DNA of 64,000 bases, from positions 29,202,001 to 29,266,000 of the forward strand of contig OU612068.1 in assembly GCA_914767715.1 (NCBI GenBank), in the 5' to 3' direction. The notes under the pieces were generated by a model. The model did not search any database. It saw nothing but the letters and a program-made list of their open reading frames with translations, and had not been told where the DNA came from. Positions 24,267 through 38,400 of the stretch are shown piece by piece. The translations under genes were made by a program, and so were the position numbers. Each line of letters opens with the position of its first letter. Position 1 is the first letter of the stretch. Origin of the DNA: Membranipora membranacea (taxonomy: Eukaryota; Bryozoa; Gymnolaemata; Cheilostomatida; Membraniporidae).

Positions 24267-27068
24267 ATCACCCCCATAAATTATATCAAGAGCCAGATGA
24301 ACATTACCACCCGCTGCCTGTAGAGCCTGTAAGGCTACAGTATTATCAGTAATACCCATGTCTCTAAGCTGCTCTAACTGTGAGCTGTAGTCCGGGCGAT
24401 CAGAGGACGACTGCTGAGGGTTAGCTGGTGCTGTCGGGGGACTTCCTAATGCCTGAAAAGAAAACCTGATCAGTTGTCAACATGGTATTAGGAGTTCGAA
24501 ATTCCAGCACTGTACGATTATGAATGTTAGGTATCTTTTCTTGCCTCCATTACGTGTGCGCTGCCACTGCAGAAATCATTGGATTATTATTATGAACTTT
24601 ATTAACCATCGATCAATGCATGAAGCAAATAAGACCATGTGAAAACAAAAAATAAAAGAAGCAATAGGAAGGCATTGACGTATTTATGAGTATTTATAAA
24701 AAAGGCTTTTTCTGCAAAGAGCAGTATTGGATTTAGGGAGGGTTGTGGTTTTATGATGGTGCCTGTCATTTGTTGCTAGGTGATGTAGATGATGGTGATG
24801 ATGGTGGTGATGATGGTGATGGCTGGTGTTCTTTCTCACATTATTGACATACTTTAGGCAGCATATGTCCAGATAAACACTTAGTTCTGCTATAGTATTA
24901 TTTGTTTAGTAAGTGTCAGCCGACAACAAAAGCATGGACAGAAAAAAATACACAATGACTTACTTGTGATAATGCAGCGGATAGTGCTGACGTGTTGACT
25001 GGAAGAGTTGCACCACTGGCAGTTTGACTCGGAGATGCTGAAGTCGTGGCTCCACCTCTTGCACCGGCTGCAGCAGTAGCCATGGCTAGAGCTGAGGCTA
25101 GCTGATTGGCTGTAATCTATAACATGTTTATATGTTATAGGTCATAAAGAGGTTGTTTAAAGAGTGTTTAAAAGAGTTGTGGTCTCCCAAGGATCGAATT
25201 GAAGATAATTGATTGGGTTTTTTTTCATGCAGTGGTCCAATGAGAAACAAGCACCAGTAGTTTGACGACTGTTAATGATCTAGTGACCAATTTGTAACAC
25301 CAATCTCAGGCTAGCTCGGTGATGAAGATGGGTACTTCATCTCCAACATATTAGCTCCAACCAACTTTGTGCATTCGATGTTAACGAAGCATAATCTATT
25401 TCAAACAGGAAATAAAATGAAAAACTTGAAAATTTCTTAGACACAATGACTACATAGTATGACCTCTGACCTGAGAGGCAGCTGCAGCTCTGGAGGCAGC
25501 AGCACCAGCCTGAGGTTCCTCCTCATCATCAGACATTCTATCAAGAGCGTACTGTGTGTTACGGGTACGGGCTGGAGTAACTCCATGTTTATTAACTCTC
25601 TCCATCACTACGTCACACACTTTAATAGTAGCTGAGGCGAGACACGGGTGCTTATCTAATACACTGTAAATAACCAGATGATAACATGATAACTGCTCCA
25701 TATACATGTCATGTCATTTGGGACGTCTTCACTCTAGCCTTGGACTGTCAGGATACATGTACCTTTCATTTTTTCTTCAAATTTGCTCTGCATCAATGCG
25801 ATTAAGTTTCATCGATGGTGATAAACCCTCGTTAGAATTTGTATATTATAGACATTGACATTTTGCTCATTTGTTTGAATCGCACAAATAACACAAACTT
25901 ACCTGTCAACATTTCCTGAGTCCGCCAATATTCCTATTAGATTCAAATCTTTGAGGATACCTTTGAAGTAAGAAAGAAACTAAATTAATTTTCTCTAAGT
26001 ATGTCAGTTTGCTCCCAACAAGTCATAAGTACAAAGAAAAGCCAGCAGCCTTATTAGATAAAGCACATATATCTATATATATACTATCTCAATAACACTT
26101 ACTCTGAGCAACAAGGTCCTTTTGGAGTTGTTTGGACTTGGCGATAATATTATCTATGATGTCAGTCGAGGTTAGGATAGTTTCTATAGTAGATCGATAT
26201 GCTGGATTCATCAGTTTAACCAACGCCGCTTCTACTTCTAATTTTGACACTATTTTATCTGTAATATATACATATTCACAATAATTGCGGAGAGGAGCAA
26301 AACTATGAGGCATTCAAATATCTTATGAGACAGGCTTTATTAACAAATAGTTCATGGATTCAATCATGGATTGTCTATTCGAATATTATTTAAATGATGT
26401 TATTCAAAGCCAAGCATCCATTATTAATTTTTTATTATGCTTACCAGGTGTTATCTGTTCAGTAGGTTTGACGATAACATTGACACATGATCGACTTTTA
26501 ATCTTATAATGACTTAATGAATTTTCAGGCATCATCACTCGACCACAATGTATCAGTTCTACAACCATAAGATAGTCTCAGGTTACACTACGAAGAAATC
26601 ACTAAATAATAATAAAGTACAATAAAGGTAATAAATAATTTTTGCAAGCGTTCCAGTGTACAAATTTTATTGTGAGTGAGTAATGTGAGTGTTTGGTTTT
26701 ATATACCTCATGCTAATCCTCTTGCCGTCACAGTGTAACTGACTGGTAAACACACACACACAGACACTGTATCAGTCTTTTCAGTACGACAGTCCACTTC
26801 CATTGTATATGAGAAGTAGTGTCAATTACAAACCTCACCGCAACGTCCTCAGCGCCTCACCGCAACGTCCTCAGCCATTTATTTTATGAACTCGCAACTT
26901 ACCTAGAGTAAAATCTTCTGGTGACAATTGAATAGAACAGTAGATTTCACTGACTAAATCACCAACAGACGACTCCTCATTATTGACCCTGAGCGTTAAG
27001 CTTGAGTTAGTGCCTTGGTTATACACCTTCGCCATGACATCTATCCCGTCAACCTCCATACTATCCAT
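24261..27068 (-). CDS. UBL7: Ubiquitin-like protein 7 (UBL7) orthologue
   Basis: Seven exons: 27068-26903, 26558-26445, 26258-26103, 25960-25903, 25663-25471, 25116-24964, 24452-24261. They total 1032 nt and 343 residues; human UBL7 is about 380. Exons 1-2 form the N-terminal ubiquitin-like domain, with LIHCGRVM matching the conserved LIYCGR of the family. Exon 3 matches the helical segment after it. Exon 5 has VLDKHPCLASA and an acidic SDDEEE stretch. Exon 6 begins ITANQLASALAMA, close to the ITQSELATALALA of vertebrate UBL7. The last exon carries the C-terminal UBA domain (QLEQLRDMGITDN, ALQALQAAGGNV). UBL-UBA proteins bind ubiquitin and often shuttle clients to the proteasome. The Ala-rich region in exons 5-6 looks low-complexity. 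Domain order and the UBA sequence make this call firm. Confidence 0.9.
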
Positions 27069-29437
27069 TGCTCATGCAGTCTGTTCAAAGAATTATTAAT
27101 GACATAAAATTGATAAATAACCGTATCCTGATGAAAAAGCACAAACAACTTTCGTACCTGACTTGGGGCATACTATATCTTGTCTTCATCCTCATTCAAC
27201 AGATATCAGTACATTGCCTTTAAGCGCCAGTGGCGCAGATTGGCAGCTTGCAAGCAAATGGTGTATGGATTTGATGTCAACCACTGTAACAGGACACTGA
27301 AGGAGAAGCCTACTGGCACATCCCACACTATTCAAATTATCAAACCACAGTACTAAACACTAACTTGGGTTAGTGAGCAGGTTTTCAGTTAAACTTCTAT
27401 AGGCCTTGGATACCTGGTTTGCAGCACTCAGTGTCCCATGACATTTACACATATTAGTTGAGTAAGAGTTTGTGGATTGGTTAACTGAATGAATGGTAGG
27501 CCTATCACTATTTTGTAGATTGGATACCTAAGCTATTTAACGATTACCATAACCCTAGATAAGTGCCAGAACATTATTATTGAACTTGGGTGCCGGTAAC
27601 TTTTATAGTGGTTTGATCTTTTTCATGCTGTCCTTAGCCCATCAAGGCACACATTATTACAACTTGTCTTTAGAAATCATCAACACAAGGAATAAGTATT
27701 ACTCTGAGCAAGGAGTAACAGTTAGCCTACTCCTTGCTCTGAGGATTTAGATTGCAAGCCAGTTCACTAGTTCAGTATGATATCCTTTGATTTACTCAAG
27801 GCGTAATGGCAACACTTTCATAACTTCACCATATTATGCCTTGACTCTAAACACCAGGCCCAACAACTATTATTATTAATACAAATTATAGTCAGTGATT
27901 GTTGCACAGTCCCCTTGAACCAGTTGAGTATCCAAGAGATAGAGTTATAACTAGCATGGAGGATTGGTAGCTTCAGCAGTGCATTCAATTTCCAACTGAA
28001 CTGAAAACATTTTTAGAGAGGTGTGGTTAACAGATGATCATTTTCATTTGGTAAATTTTGACTTACTTACTGGACAAAATTGAAGGAATCTGAAAGATAC
28101 AGATATAGCAGAAAGTCATTTTAAGCTTATATCTTAAATATCCTCATTGTTGCAGAGAGACCCACAGAGATAATGTTTTACTGATGAATAATACATCATT
28201 CTGAGAGAGCTGAACAATATATATGGGCAAACTGGATATCCAACTTACTTTGTGAATGTTTTGTTGCATTGATTGTAAACTTTCTCCTCTCTGTAACTTG
28301 ACCTAGCAGTTGTTTATATGTACAATCAACCTGTCGAAGTAGAGGTTTCGATGTATACGCCTCCTCTTGTTGTTTCACAATGACAATATGAGAACTGGTG
28401 GTTATTGTAGTGAACCCACTTTTTCCAAAACTGTTTTCAATTTATTTCATAAAATTGCGGAGTTTTCCTCTCATATAAAAAGAGGGTACAACTTGACAGG
28501 CTTTTGGTAATACCATGATGTAGGCTAGGTATTACCAGGGAGGGTATTACTAGGGAGTTAGGGACAGGTATTACAACCAGCAGCAGCAATGTACTCAGGG
28601 AGTTCATTGCTGTACTGACTGGCCTATGGATGAGGAGGGCAACCATGGCATTGTACCCCATGATGATGATGTGGCAGAGGAATAATTATTGTCAATAAGA
28701 ACTTTTGCAGTGTCCCTCTGCTATCAATGTGAACAATTGTTCTAGGAAATCTATTACAGGCTAAGTTCTTTTGAAATGAACACATTCATATAATTCATAT
28801 AATACTCTCCGATAATACTCTCCGATCTTGAAATTTTATTTGATATGATGCTGTTTTGGAAATTCATTTGTTTTGTCACATGCAGGGAACTATCAAAGTA
28901 CGGATCCTTCCAATATTGTCCCTTTCGACAATACATCTTGTTTGATAGTCATCATGTGTTCATAGGTATGATCTTAAGATTTCAGAATAGAAACTTTTAT
29001 TCCCAGTAATCAGTTACAACAAATTCAGAACTTTATCAAAAGCTTGTTTACACCATAGACATAAAAATTATCTATGTTGAACATTGAACCTGTATGCTAT
29101 ATATTTAATTAAGGAATTATTGGCAAACATCATGTGAAAATTAAAAAAAAATTCAATAGAAAATATTTTGTGCGGGACCAAGTAAAATTTGAATTGAAGA
29201 AGTGATGAATATCATGGCTTTGATGGACGGATGGTTTAAAAAAATTAGACGAAGGTAAAAAAAGGGAATGCAACTGAGATAGATTCTTGCAAAGTCAAAC
29301 AAATGGATTAAGTACACAAATAACCAGAATGAGAGGTAACAGCTAAAATGTAAGCAAACTCAAACACAGATGATAAGTACAGTAATAACTACCTAGTGGT
29401 GCAGCAGACAGGACGACTCCTCACTTATTCCATAGAG
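27069..29437. other. Spacer between UBL7 and TBC1D32
   Basis: Upstream of the UBL7 start and downstream of the TBC1D32 stop. A possible tRNA-like box lies near 27222-27290 and an isolated candidate exon at 28249-28394 (separate entry). Otherwise the region is AT-rich with no supported gene. It should contain the UBL7 promoter and the TBC1D32 3' UTR. Confidence 0.4.
28249..28394 (-). other. Candidate isolated exon, gene unknown
   Basis: An open frame of ~48 codons (includes EEAYTSKPLLRQVDCTYKQL) lies between a possible acceptor (CACCAG at 28395-28400) and a consensus donor GTAAGT (28243-28248). It has a biased, protein-like composition, but no partner exons were found within about 1 kb on either side and no family is recognised. 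It could be part of an unrecognised small gene, an alternative TBC1D32 3' exon, or chance. Confidence 0.25.
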
Positions 29438-32400
29438 TTAAGGACGAGAAAGGTTAAGCATGTCTGGTAAAACCGTTTTTCTATATTTCGATTCCAGTTG
29501 CTTCATGTACTCCAGATTTTTACTTATCTTGAACCCAGTTATTGGCTGCTCCTACAATAACATCAAACATTCACGAAAGTCGAGGGGCTGTTTAAAAAAT
29601 CCCATCTGTCACACCGTTTACAGCAATTTTATCAACCTTGTACGTACAACAATGAGTGATAAACACAGAGGCTAGTGGTATGACTTACTCGTAGATATAT
29701 AACGAGATCCTGTTTCTGCTGATGAAGTAGTATATCATGTTGTAGATGTTTTAGTATAGCCACACAAGTATAAACCTGATAGTCCACACCTAACAGTGTA
29801 CACAGTACTATGTAATGACATATCTCCGTCCAATCCAGGTAGTTCCAGAAACACTGACGAATCCAGCACTGACAAATCTGGGTTAAAATTATAAAAAAAA
29901 AAAGAGTTATAACTAGAGAATCACAAACAGGCTGCGAGCACTAAACAGTTATCTAGTTAGTAAATGGTATCCATATCAGTGAAACGTTGATCACACACAG
30001 CAAGTAAAGGCTGGCCACTCATCAGTCATTTGTAAAATCAGGAGATAAGGTAACCATCAATAGCAACTGCCACAATGAGCAGTGATTGAGTAGCTTATAA
30101 CTATGAATTTTTATTTAAGGAAGGCGTGATTTATACGAGCCTCACGGACCTGTAGCCAGGTTGGATAAGTTAGGCTCCGCCTCCAAGATGAGACAACACA
30201 TACCTGTGATGCAGTATAACCAGACATCCTGAAGGCTGGATATACCAGAGGTAGTTCTATCTGCAGTAATAGTTCTATGTTGTGGCATGAGGAGAAGAGA
30301 ACAGGAGGTATACTACTTGACGCAATGTTAGCCGGCAGATGAATGGAGCGATGCATTCGAGGCCCCCACAGATAGGCCGACACGGAGAGGGTGCTGAATG
30401 CCTGCAGTAACTTCCATGTTCTGTCATAGTTACCTCTCATCATAAGGAATACAGTCGCTGAGAACCAGTCAAATCCAATATAGTTTGAGTTCAGAGACCG
30501 GAGATGACTTCCCACCTGTAATTTAAATGAACGCGGTGATGTCAATGCAATCATTGGGATATTATTAAGCAGAAACCAAAACAATGTCTTCTTTGTCTCA
30601 AGGCGCAATCTCCTTCCTTCTCCCGTTCCCAAAAGCATTTATTGGACTCAGATTATGAAAGAGGGAAACTCCCAATGATAAGACTGACATTGTTACTGAT
30701 TTTTTCTATGCTCTAAAAACCGATCATAGCTTCCTAACCTGTCTCTGCTGTTGTTTTAGTAAACAGCCAGCATGTCGGAGTAGTTTGGTGAGATTCTCCT
30801 GAGACTCATTAGTAGATGTGAGTAGTTTTAGATGCACACCGTACTGCACTGCCTTCTTAACTCCGTACTCCTGAAGTATGGTCAGCTTGAATGACTTAAA
30901 TCCACTCTCGGAGTCTACATGATGGAGATTAAAAAAAAAGTCTCATAACAGTATTAAATGAGACAGACATATCTAAAGGTTAGAAAGTCATGTAGATGAT
31001 ACCAGGAACTGAATACGCACGCATACCTCTGCAATAAATGTAGAGAAGGATAACTTCTGAACTTATTGTATTATCGGATACGCAGCACAAAAAAATATTG
31101 GTCATATGAGCAACACGATGTCTTTATCTAGTTTCATATCAGTTTTACACCCCAGATTTTAAATTCAACACATCTTTCATTTAAAATTGCGATCATCAGT
31201 CAAATCTTTATCATACAATATATAACATATTGTTCATATTACGCAACTCTGACATACAGAGCAAGTGGTTGAGAGCTGATTACGTTGAGGAAATGAGGAC
31301 TTACCTGCTCCTGGAGCTGAGAACATGGACTCTTTAGGGATATTAGCCAGACCTGTAACTGTCCTCTCGAACACTTCCTGTAATGCTGTAAGCAAAAAGA
31401 AGATACATTATCAAGGGCAGATTATTCCATAGATTGAAGAACTAATGAAATTAATGTAGCTGGAAAAGAATAAGGATATACCTACAAAACGGTTATAATC
31501 ATGTCAACTGCCAACAAGTTCCCCTCTGTATCAGACATCGTACTACCTGTATCCCTCAAATGATAATTGGGTGAAGGTTTTAGATTGGCTTAACAGGCTT
31601 CCACCTGTTACACCACTACCCCTGAACACGCCCGCATAGACCCTAGAATATTTCCTGGAAGCAAATAATGTGGATCCTTACTGTTGCCTTTCGTAGCTTC
31701 AGGTTTTGTAGTTAATACTCTAAAGAATGCCCCACGACATTTCTCTACCCACAATGCATCAGGTGGTGTCGATTTAGTCTCTGACAGCAGCTTACTCATC
31801 TCAGTCTCTACAATATTGAAACACTGCGATAAGATAGATCAACGATCTATGTACAGATTATCGTTGTTGAGATGATTGATGTACAGATGGTTGATGTTCA
31901 GATGAGTGATATACAGATGATCAGTGATCGCCGATGAAATCATTAATATTACTTTGTATTAGATTATGTAACAGTGAGAGCAAATCTTTTTAAAGCAGAC
32001 ATGATTGTGTAACTTTGATCAACCATCTCAGGATTAGTTGAGCTTGAAGAGAGACTTTCTCATTCGGCATGATGGTAGTATTGAGTTATGATCAGTTGAT
32101 GGTAAATACAAAATAAATGTACGGATATTAAGAGCGGAGCCATGCCGTTTTGTGCTGAGTATTGAGGTTAGGCAAATCACATAATACAAGATGAGAAATT
32201 TTCAGAGCTCTCACAGCAAACAATGTGGGCAGTCGAGCATACAGAGTGTCATCAAGCTACAGATTGTGTACCTGCCTAAATGTGGGCCTGGTATTCCCAT
32301 TGTTGTCATTCCCCAACCACACGAAACAGTAAATATCGCTGACTGGCACTGGTGATAACTTGATTCAAATATATTCAGACTTAGAAAATCCTCACAGAGT

Positions 32401-35400
32401 GGAAAAATTTGATACCAGATCATGACTATTACCATAATGATTAATGTGCCACTGTCACTCCAATAGTAGCTATAATGCGTATTAGCATTGTTCTGTTGTT
32501 ATTAAGTTGAGTGGGTGGTCTGAGGTAATATTAACTTTTGTTTGATGATGACGTGAAGTTAAACTCAGCACAGTGCATGCACAATCACAATCAGTGACTT
32601 ATACTCTACCTGCTGTAGACTTAGTCCCTCCTCTGACCGCTGCACCCCAACAAATTTAGATAGAATCACATACATGAAATTTGACCTGCCGCGTGAGCTT
32701 AGATATCCTATGAAAACATGATTTGCAACATGACGGTGATCAAACTTGATATTTACTATCTCTGCAGCAAGTTGTAAAATCGCATCCGAACAAGCAGCTA
32801 AGTCAAGATAATTTTTGATATTACAAAACCGTGACACTACTAATAGGAGAAGGCAAACAGGGTGAGTAAGTACATATTATAAGTTTTTACCTTGTTTCAT
32901 AGACGATTTGCCAGCTACGTTAGGTAAGTACTCCTTAGGGATTGTGTTTGATGTGATAAGAGGAAACTTGATGTGAGTTGCTCGATTCTAAAGAAGAAAA
33001 ACACCACTTCAGATAAAGATCACAAACCTGTAAAGCTCAATAGCTCTATCAGCCAATAGCTCTTATATACACAGAGTTGCCACATCACAGACATTGTATA
33101 GACTACTCAAGTTAACTAAAAAAGAGAGAGTTCATCGAATCAGGGAGGGTGATAGGTGGAATAAACCTCAACCACTAACTTAGGGAAGTGCAACAAGCAG
33201 ATGTTCTGATAGCCACGACATGGGGAAAATCCTGATGATTACTGAAATTATATTAAATTAACTTAAACATTTATATATGCATGAGGACTCACATTAGGCA
33301 GAGTCTGAGGAGGGAGCGTTCTCTCTGTAGGCCCGCCTGTCACAAGAGCTCGGGCTATTATATGATTTCTCTCTATAGTCAGAGCATCCAATACTACTCC
33401 TCTAAAATATGTCACATGATATACAGCAATGCAATAGACGTGCAACCATAAAACATTCTGAACAACAATACTGTTTTATAGAAGCATCATTTTTTTATGG
33501 GAAGCAGCATTTTGAATGGCGTGTTAGATATTCTTTTCTTATGTTAGAATTACCCGGGGGAGATATCATCAGCAGCTTGACTATCTAGCAGGGTCTCCAC
33601 TACTTTGAACTGACTATCCAGTAATAGTTGAGTATCCAGACATGATATCAGTGCGTTCATGAGCCGCAGGCCGAATACATGAGACTGCTCATAGTTAAAC
33701 AGGAAGTGTATCTTATTGTCGTCTATAGAGGTGTTTATTATCGCCACTCTATTCAATAACTCCTACAAGCAGAGTGAGATACTTGTGTGATACTTTGTAT
33801 TAGAAAACAACAGTTTACACTGGGCCAGCCTGACAAAGGCCCAGCCTGACAAAGGCCCAGCCTGACAAAGGCCCAGCCTGACAAAGTACTAACTGGTAAA
33901 GCCAAAATAATGGTTAGGACCATTTCTGAATTCTGAGATCATTTCACATATGTCGCAGAAAATCTAACCAAAATTCAAATGTCTAAAAAATGTCATTGAA
34001 ATATTATTTTTCCCTCGTATCGTAAATATACAATTCGGACACAAAAGGCCCACTATCTCAGTTTGACAAAAAGCGCCAGTTAGTACTTTGTGGCACTGCG
34101 CCAGTGAGGAGTATGAACAGGCAGCTATATGGAGGATCTGAGAGCCTCCATCTTGCTTGATTGGTAAGTTTGTTTGATAGTGAAGCAGCAAACTGTACAC
34201 ATGATTGAAAACTACCCATTCTGTTGTTACCTTCTGAATGGTGATACAAAGAGTACAAAGTATGTAGTAACTCACTAAGAGGGAGTCAGGTTTGTCTCTG
34301 AAGGTAAACTCTGTACTCTGAGGAAGTTTCTCACCGCCGATCAGCTCAAACACCGAGGTGAAGTTTGAGAATACATGTAACAAATTGACCAGAGGCTAAA
34401 ACATAATATATGTACATGTATGTAAATTATATGGTTGCTGTGACATCAGGCACGTAACCATATTTATTGCCTATGCAAGAAGATATCTATTATATACATA
34501 GCCAATGTAAACTCTGTACTCTGAGGAAGTTTCTCACCGCCGATCAGCTCAAACACCGAGGTGAAGTTTGAGAATACATGTAACAAATTGACCAGAGGCT
34601 AAAACATAATATATGTACATGTATGTAAATTATATGGTTGCTGTGACATCAGGCACGTAACCATATTTATTGCCTATGCAAGAAGATATCTATTATATAC
34701 ATAGCCAACTTTAACCAGAGAAAATAACATCATATGCAAACAGCACACTTATATATAAAGTTCATGTACAAAAAGCTCAGCACGATCAGACATATCATGA
34801 TTTATTGAGATTGATATAAATATCATTTTTTTGTGATGCTCACCTTATGAGCTATCTTGTCTATGGGATCTACGGACCAGATCTTTGGCTGAAATGGGAT
34901 CTCAAATTCTTCTCCAGGCTCTATACTGTTCCAAGCATCCAGACATAACATATTTATCAAACCTATCAACAAATACAGAGTGAGAATATCTACCTTATGC
35001 GATTGACACAATAGTACAGGCGATGTAACATGGCGCTCATTCTAGGTGGGCACTGTTCCAGGAGGGTCCATCAATAAGAAGGAGTGACTCTTTTTGTAAG
35101 GAATACACTATAACTTCAGTCAAAATCCTCACTCTCTCAATCAAGCAAATTCGTTCCCATATTATTCACGTGATATTATAGTTACACCACGCAGTGAACA
35201 AAATGATTAGAGAAGGGATTCAAGATAGGCAGCCAACTCAGTATATAAAAGTAACACAGTAACTTTACTATCACGGTAGAGGTTAGGTAAGTTATGTTCA
35301 CCTTGTTTCTCGAGTTCGAGCATACCACAAGCTGTTCCTGCTATCTGAGTGATTATAGAGCCGTATCCAAACTTCTCCAGGTGGCTGACCTGTAGTCTCT

Positions 35401-38400
35401 GATTGTGTCTCTTACACATATACTCTATACAGGCCTGCATGGCTGACGACTGCTGCATCAGTAACATACCCTTAGATGTGGTGGCAAAGTTCAAAAGGTT
35501 ATCCTTCAACAGCTCTTCCCACCAAATCCTAAAGTCAATTAAAATACAACAGCTTCATCATATTTGTCCACCAGATGCATGCAATAAAAAAAATTACAAG
35601 CTTGAATCAAATAGGTAGAAATATCATCGGAACAAAAATCAACGTTTGTGTGAAAAATGCAAAGAAGAGTTTTATTTTTTAAGATATAAATGAGAAAGCC
35701 TACTTGTCCTCATCTTTCCTTGTTCTGCTTGTCTCAGCTGTCAAGCTGTTCATCCCTTTGTTTGCCTGTAAGAAAAAATAATAAAACACAGTGAACAGCT
35801 AAATCTCAGATGCGCAAAAAAAATTTAAAGTATACCCACAAAAAATTGTGTCGAAGTTTCCTTCTCAATGAAATTCTATAGTTGAGCTAACAACCCCAAC
35901 AACATGCCAGGTTCATCTTGGTACTAGATCTATCTCCTTCTGCTTCAGTCTGTGATGTACATATTGTGGTAATCTGTCGGGAGATATAGAAATTAGGTTT
36001 ACAAATATTTACCTCTTTCCAGGCTTGACCGATGATGCTGTGTAGATCATAACTGTAGATAGCCTGTAACCCTTCTCCGTTATTGTATAGCTGACGGCAG
36101 AGGAAGAGGAATGCCCCTGACACAGATTTAGATGTATGGCCATGGACAGCAGGCAATGAATTACTGAGTGATTTCTTACAAAACTCGGTAAGGGTGTGGG
36201 CAGCGGAAGATCTACATAAATAACAAACAGACAGACTTACAGCTTATCTATAAATAGTTAGTCAACATCTTCTTTACATCTTATTTACTACAATTTTCAT
36301 TCCTTCCCTAGTAATAACCAATGTGTTGATCAGAGCCAACACATTGGCTATTACTTCCTACTTTTACTGACCCTCTATTCCGTAGGCTCACCTAAGGTTT
36401 GCTGGCTCACATGGGGTAGAAACTCTACACCCTTATATGCCATTGCTCACAAATATTGTTAAAAAGGACAGATGGTCTTTTTGACAATTTATTTGTTGCC
36501 GCAGCAAAAATAAGTTGCCAATGCAAGCGAAATGTATAGGAATGTATAAAAGATGGGCAAAGTTTTTCTTTAGCTTCTATAGAATAATCACTAATCCAAA
36601 TGTTTTGATAGCATTTATAAATTTGTTTAGTGGTCTAAGTTCTGTAGAGAGCTAGTAAAAATAAAATAGAGCTTGAAATTCTAGCTCTAAGCACCAAACC
36701 TAAGAACAATTAATGAGGTTTTTCTCAGGTGACAAGCATCTTTTGTTGTTTGTATTTTTGCGTTTTTTGCATGAGGAAAGATCAATATATCTTTGTAGAG
36801 CGGATATTTTTCTTTCAGTTTAAAATTACAAAGGCAACAATCGCTCGTCGAATTCTTCTCTGAACATTTTATAAAATAGCTGGCGCCTGGTATGCAAACT
36901 TTACGCAAATAAAAAGAATACCTAGTAGTGCGCTTCTTGGAGGTTTTGCACAGTTGGGTGTCAGTGTCAGGAAATTCTATCTTGTCAGGATAGCCAGCAT
37001 GGGCTTGGCATAATTATTCCCGATCTCCAACTTGTTCTGATGAACGCGTAAGGCTTAACGGCAACCTGCCAGTCGAAAAGTCTGTTTAAATCAAGGCTAC
37101 CAGCCAGGCATAAAAATGTGTTGTTTATCAACTATACTATGATTTTCTTGTGTACTAACTATCTAACTAAAACTAACAGAGTTACAAAGATTTAATGTAT
37201 AAATCAGTAAAAATAATCAGTGCGTTAGTCTCGTCCTCTAGTAAACGTGAAGTGACAAGTTGTAAGAGGGAAGGGTGTAAGCTTGCTAAAAATAGTTACA
37301 GTCGTAGTTTATAAAGGATTATTATAACAGACAAAACATGTGTAGGAATAGAATGTATGATTAGAATGTATGAATGGAATGTGTCCTCAGTGCTTAATAT
37401 ATAACAGTCAAAGACTGAAATTCCCCACATCAGCGCCATTATATAATACAGCGAATCAATAGAAATGTTCAAGATATGAGTGGTGAGAAAGGGATGAGAT
37501 ATTCCATGAAGGCTACAAACCTTTCAGCATATAATCAGAGATAGAAGAATTAATAGATTCTCATTGATTATTAGTACAAACAACATGTAAGAATCAATCA
37601 GTTATCTCCCCTTCTTCCTTCCCCCCATTTTAAATAATCTTATCTAATATCAAACAATGTCACTAATCTTAGTAAGAAGATATATAGTGGACAAGAAAGA
37701 TGACCATGATGAACAATGAAAGATGCAAAAGGCAAGTGGCTGACTTTGCCAGTTTAGTTCAAGAAATATCTTATACTACTATAATGTACCCTATAGCCTT
37801 ATGTGTTTCCTTAGGAGATGAGAAAATTAGACATCCATTTACATTTACATTAATTAATACAGACATTCACCTTCCCAGCAAATACTTATCATAAGGATTT
37901 ATATTTTGCTGGTGGTAGTTTGGTCCTATGTCAGTTCCTAGTACTACATAACCTTTGGAAATTACATAATAATACCATGAGAATTAAATTTAATTTCGTC
38001 AATTGGATGACTTGGGGCAGGTGGCCAATATTATGTAGGGTTTTGTCTAGATGTATGCGTTGAGCAACACAAGCTCTGATTATTGAAGGCTGAACTGTAG
38101 GACATCGATGTACTATTAGGATTTATCTGATTTGAAATATTGTTGAATATAAAATGTTAGTCAGATCGCTACCAGCGTATCAATGAAGAAATCTATGATA
38201 TGGAACAAATTGTTCCAGAGACTGAAACGGCAATAAAGTATACGAGGCAAATTATAATCTACACACATAGAATACATCTGCCTGCTCAGTTACTATGATA
38301 AAGAAGAGGCCCGAGTTCTCATGTTAAATAATTAAAATGTCTGTTATACATGCATAAATAATGATATTTCTGACAAGGTTTGACAAAGAATGGTGGTCTG

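Noticed and set aside
32565-32837. 90-codon minus-strand frame in TBC1D32 intron 20 ending near a GTAGAG donor
   Set aside because: Exons 20 and 21 already join in matching phase without it, the vertebrate protein has no counterpart, and no good acceptor was found.
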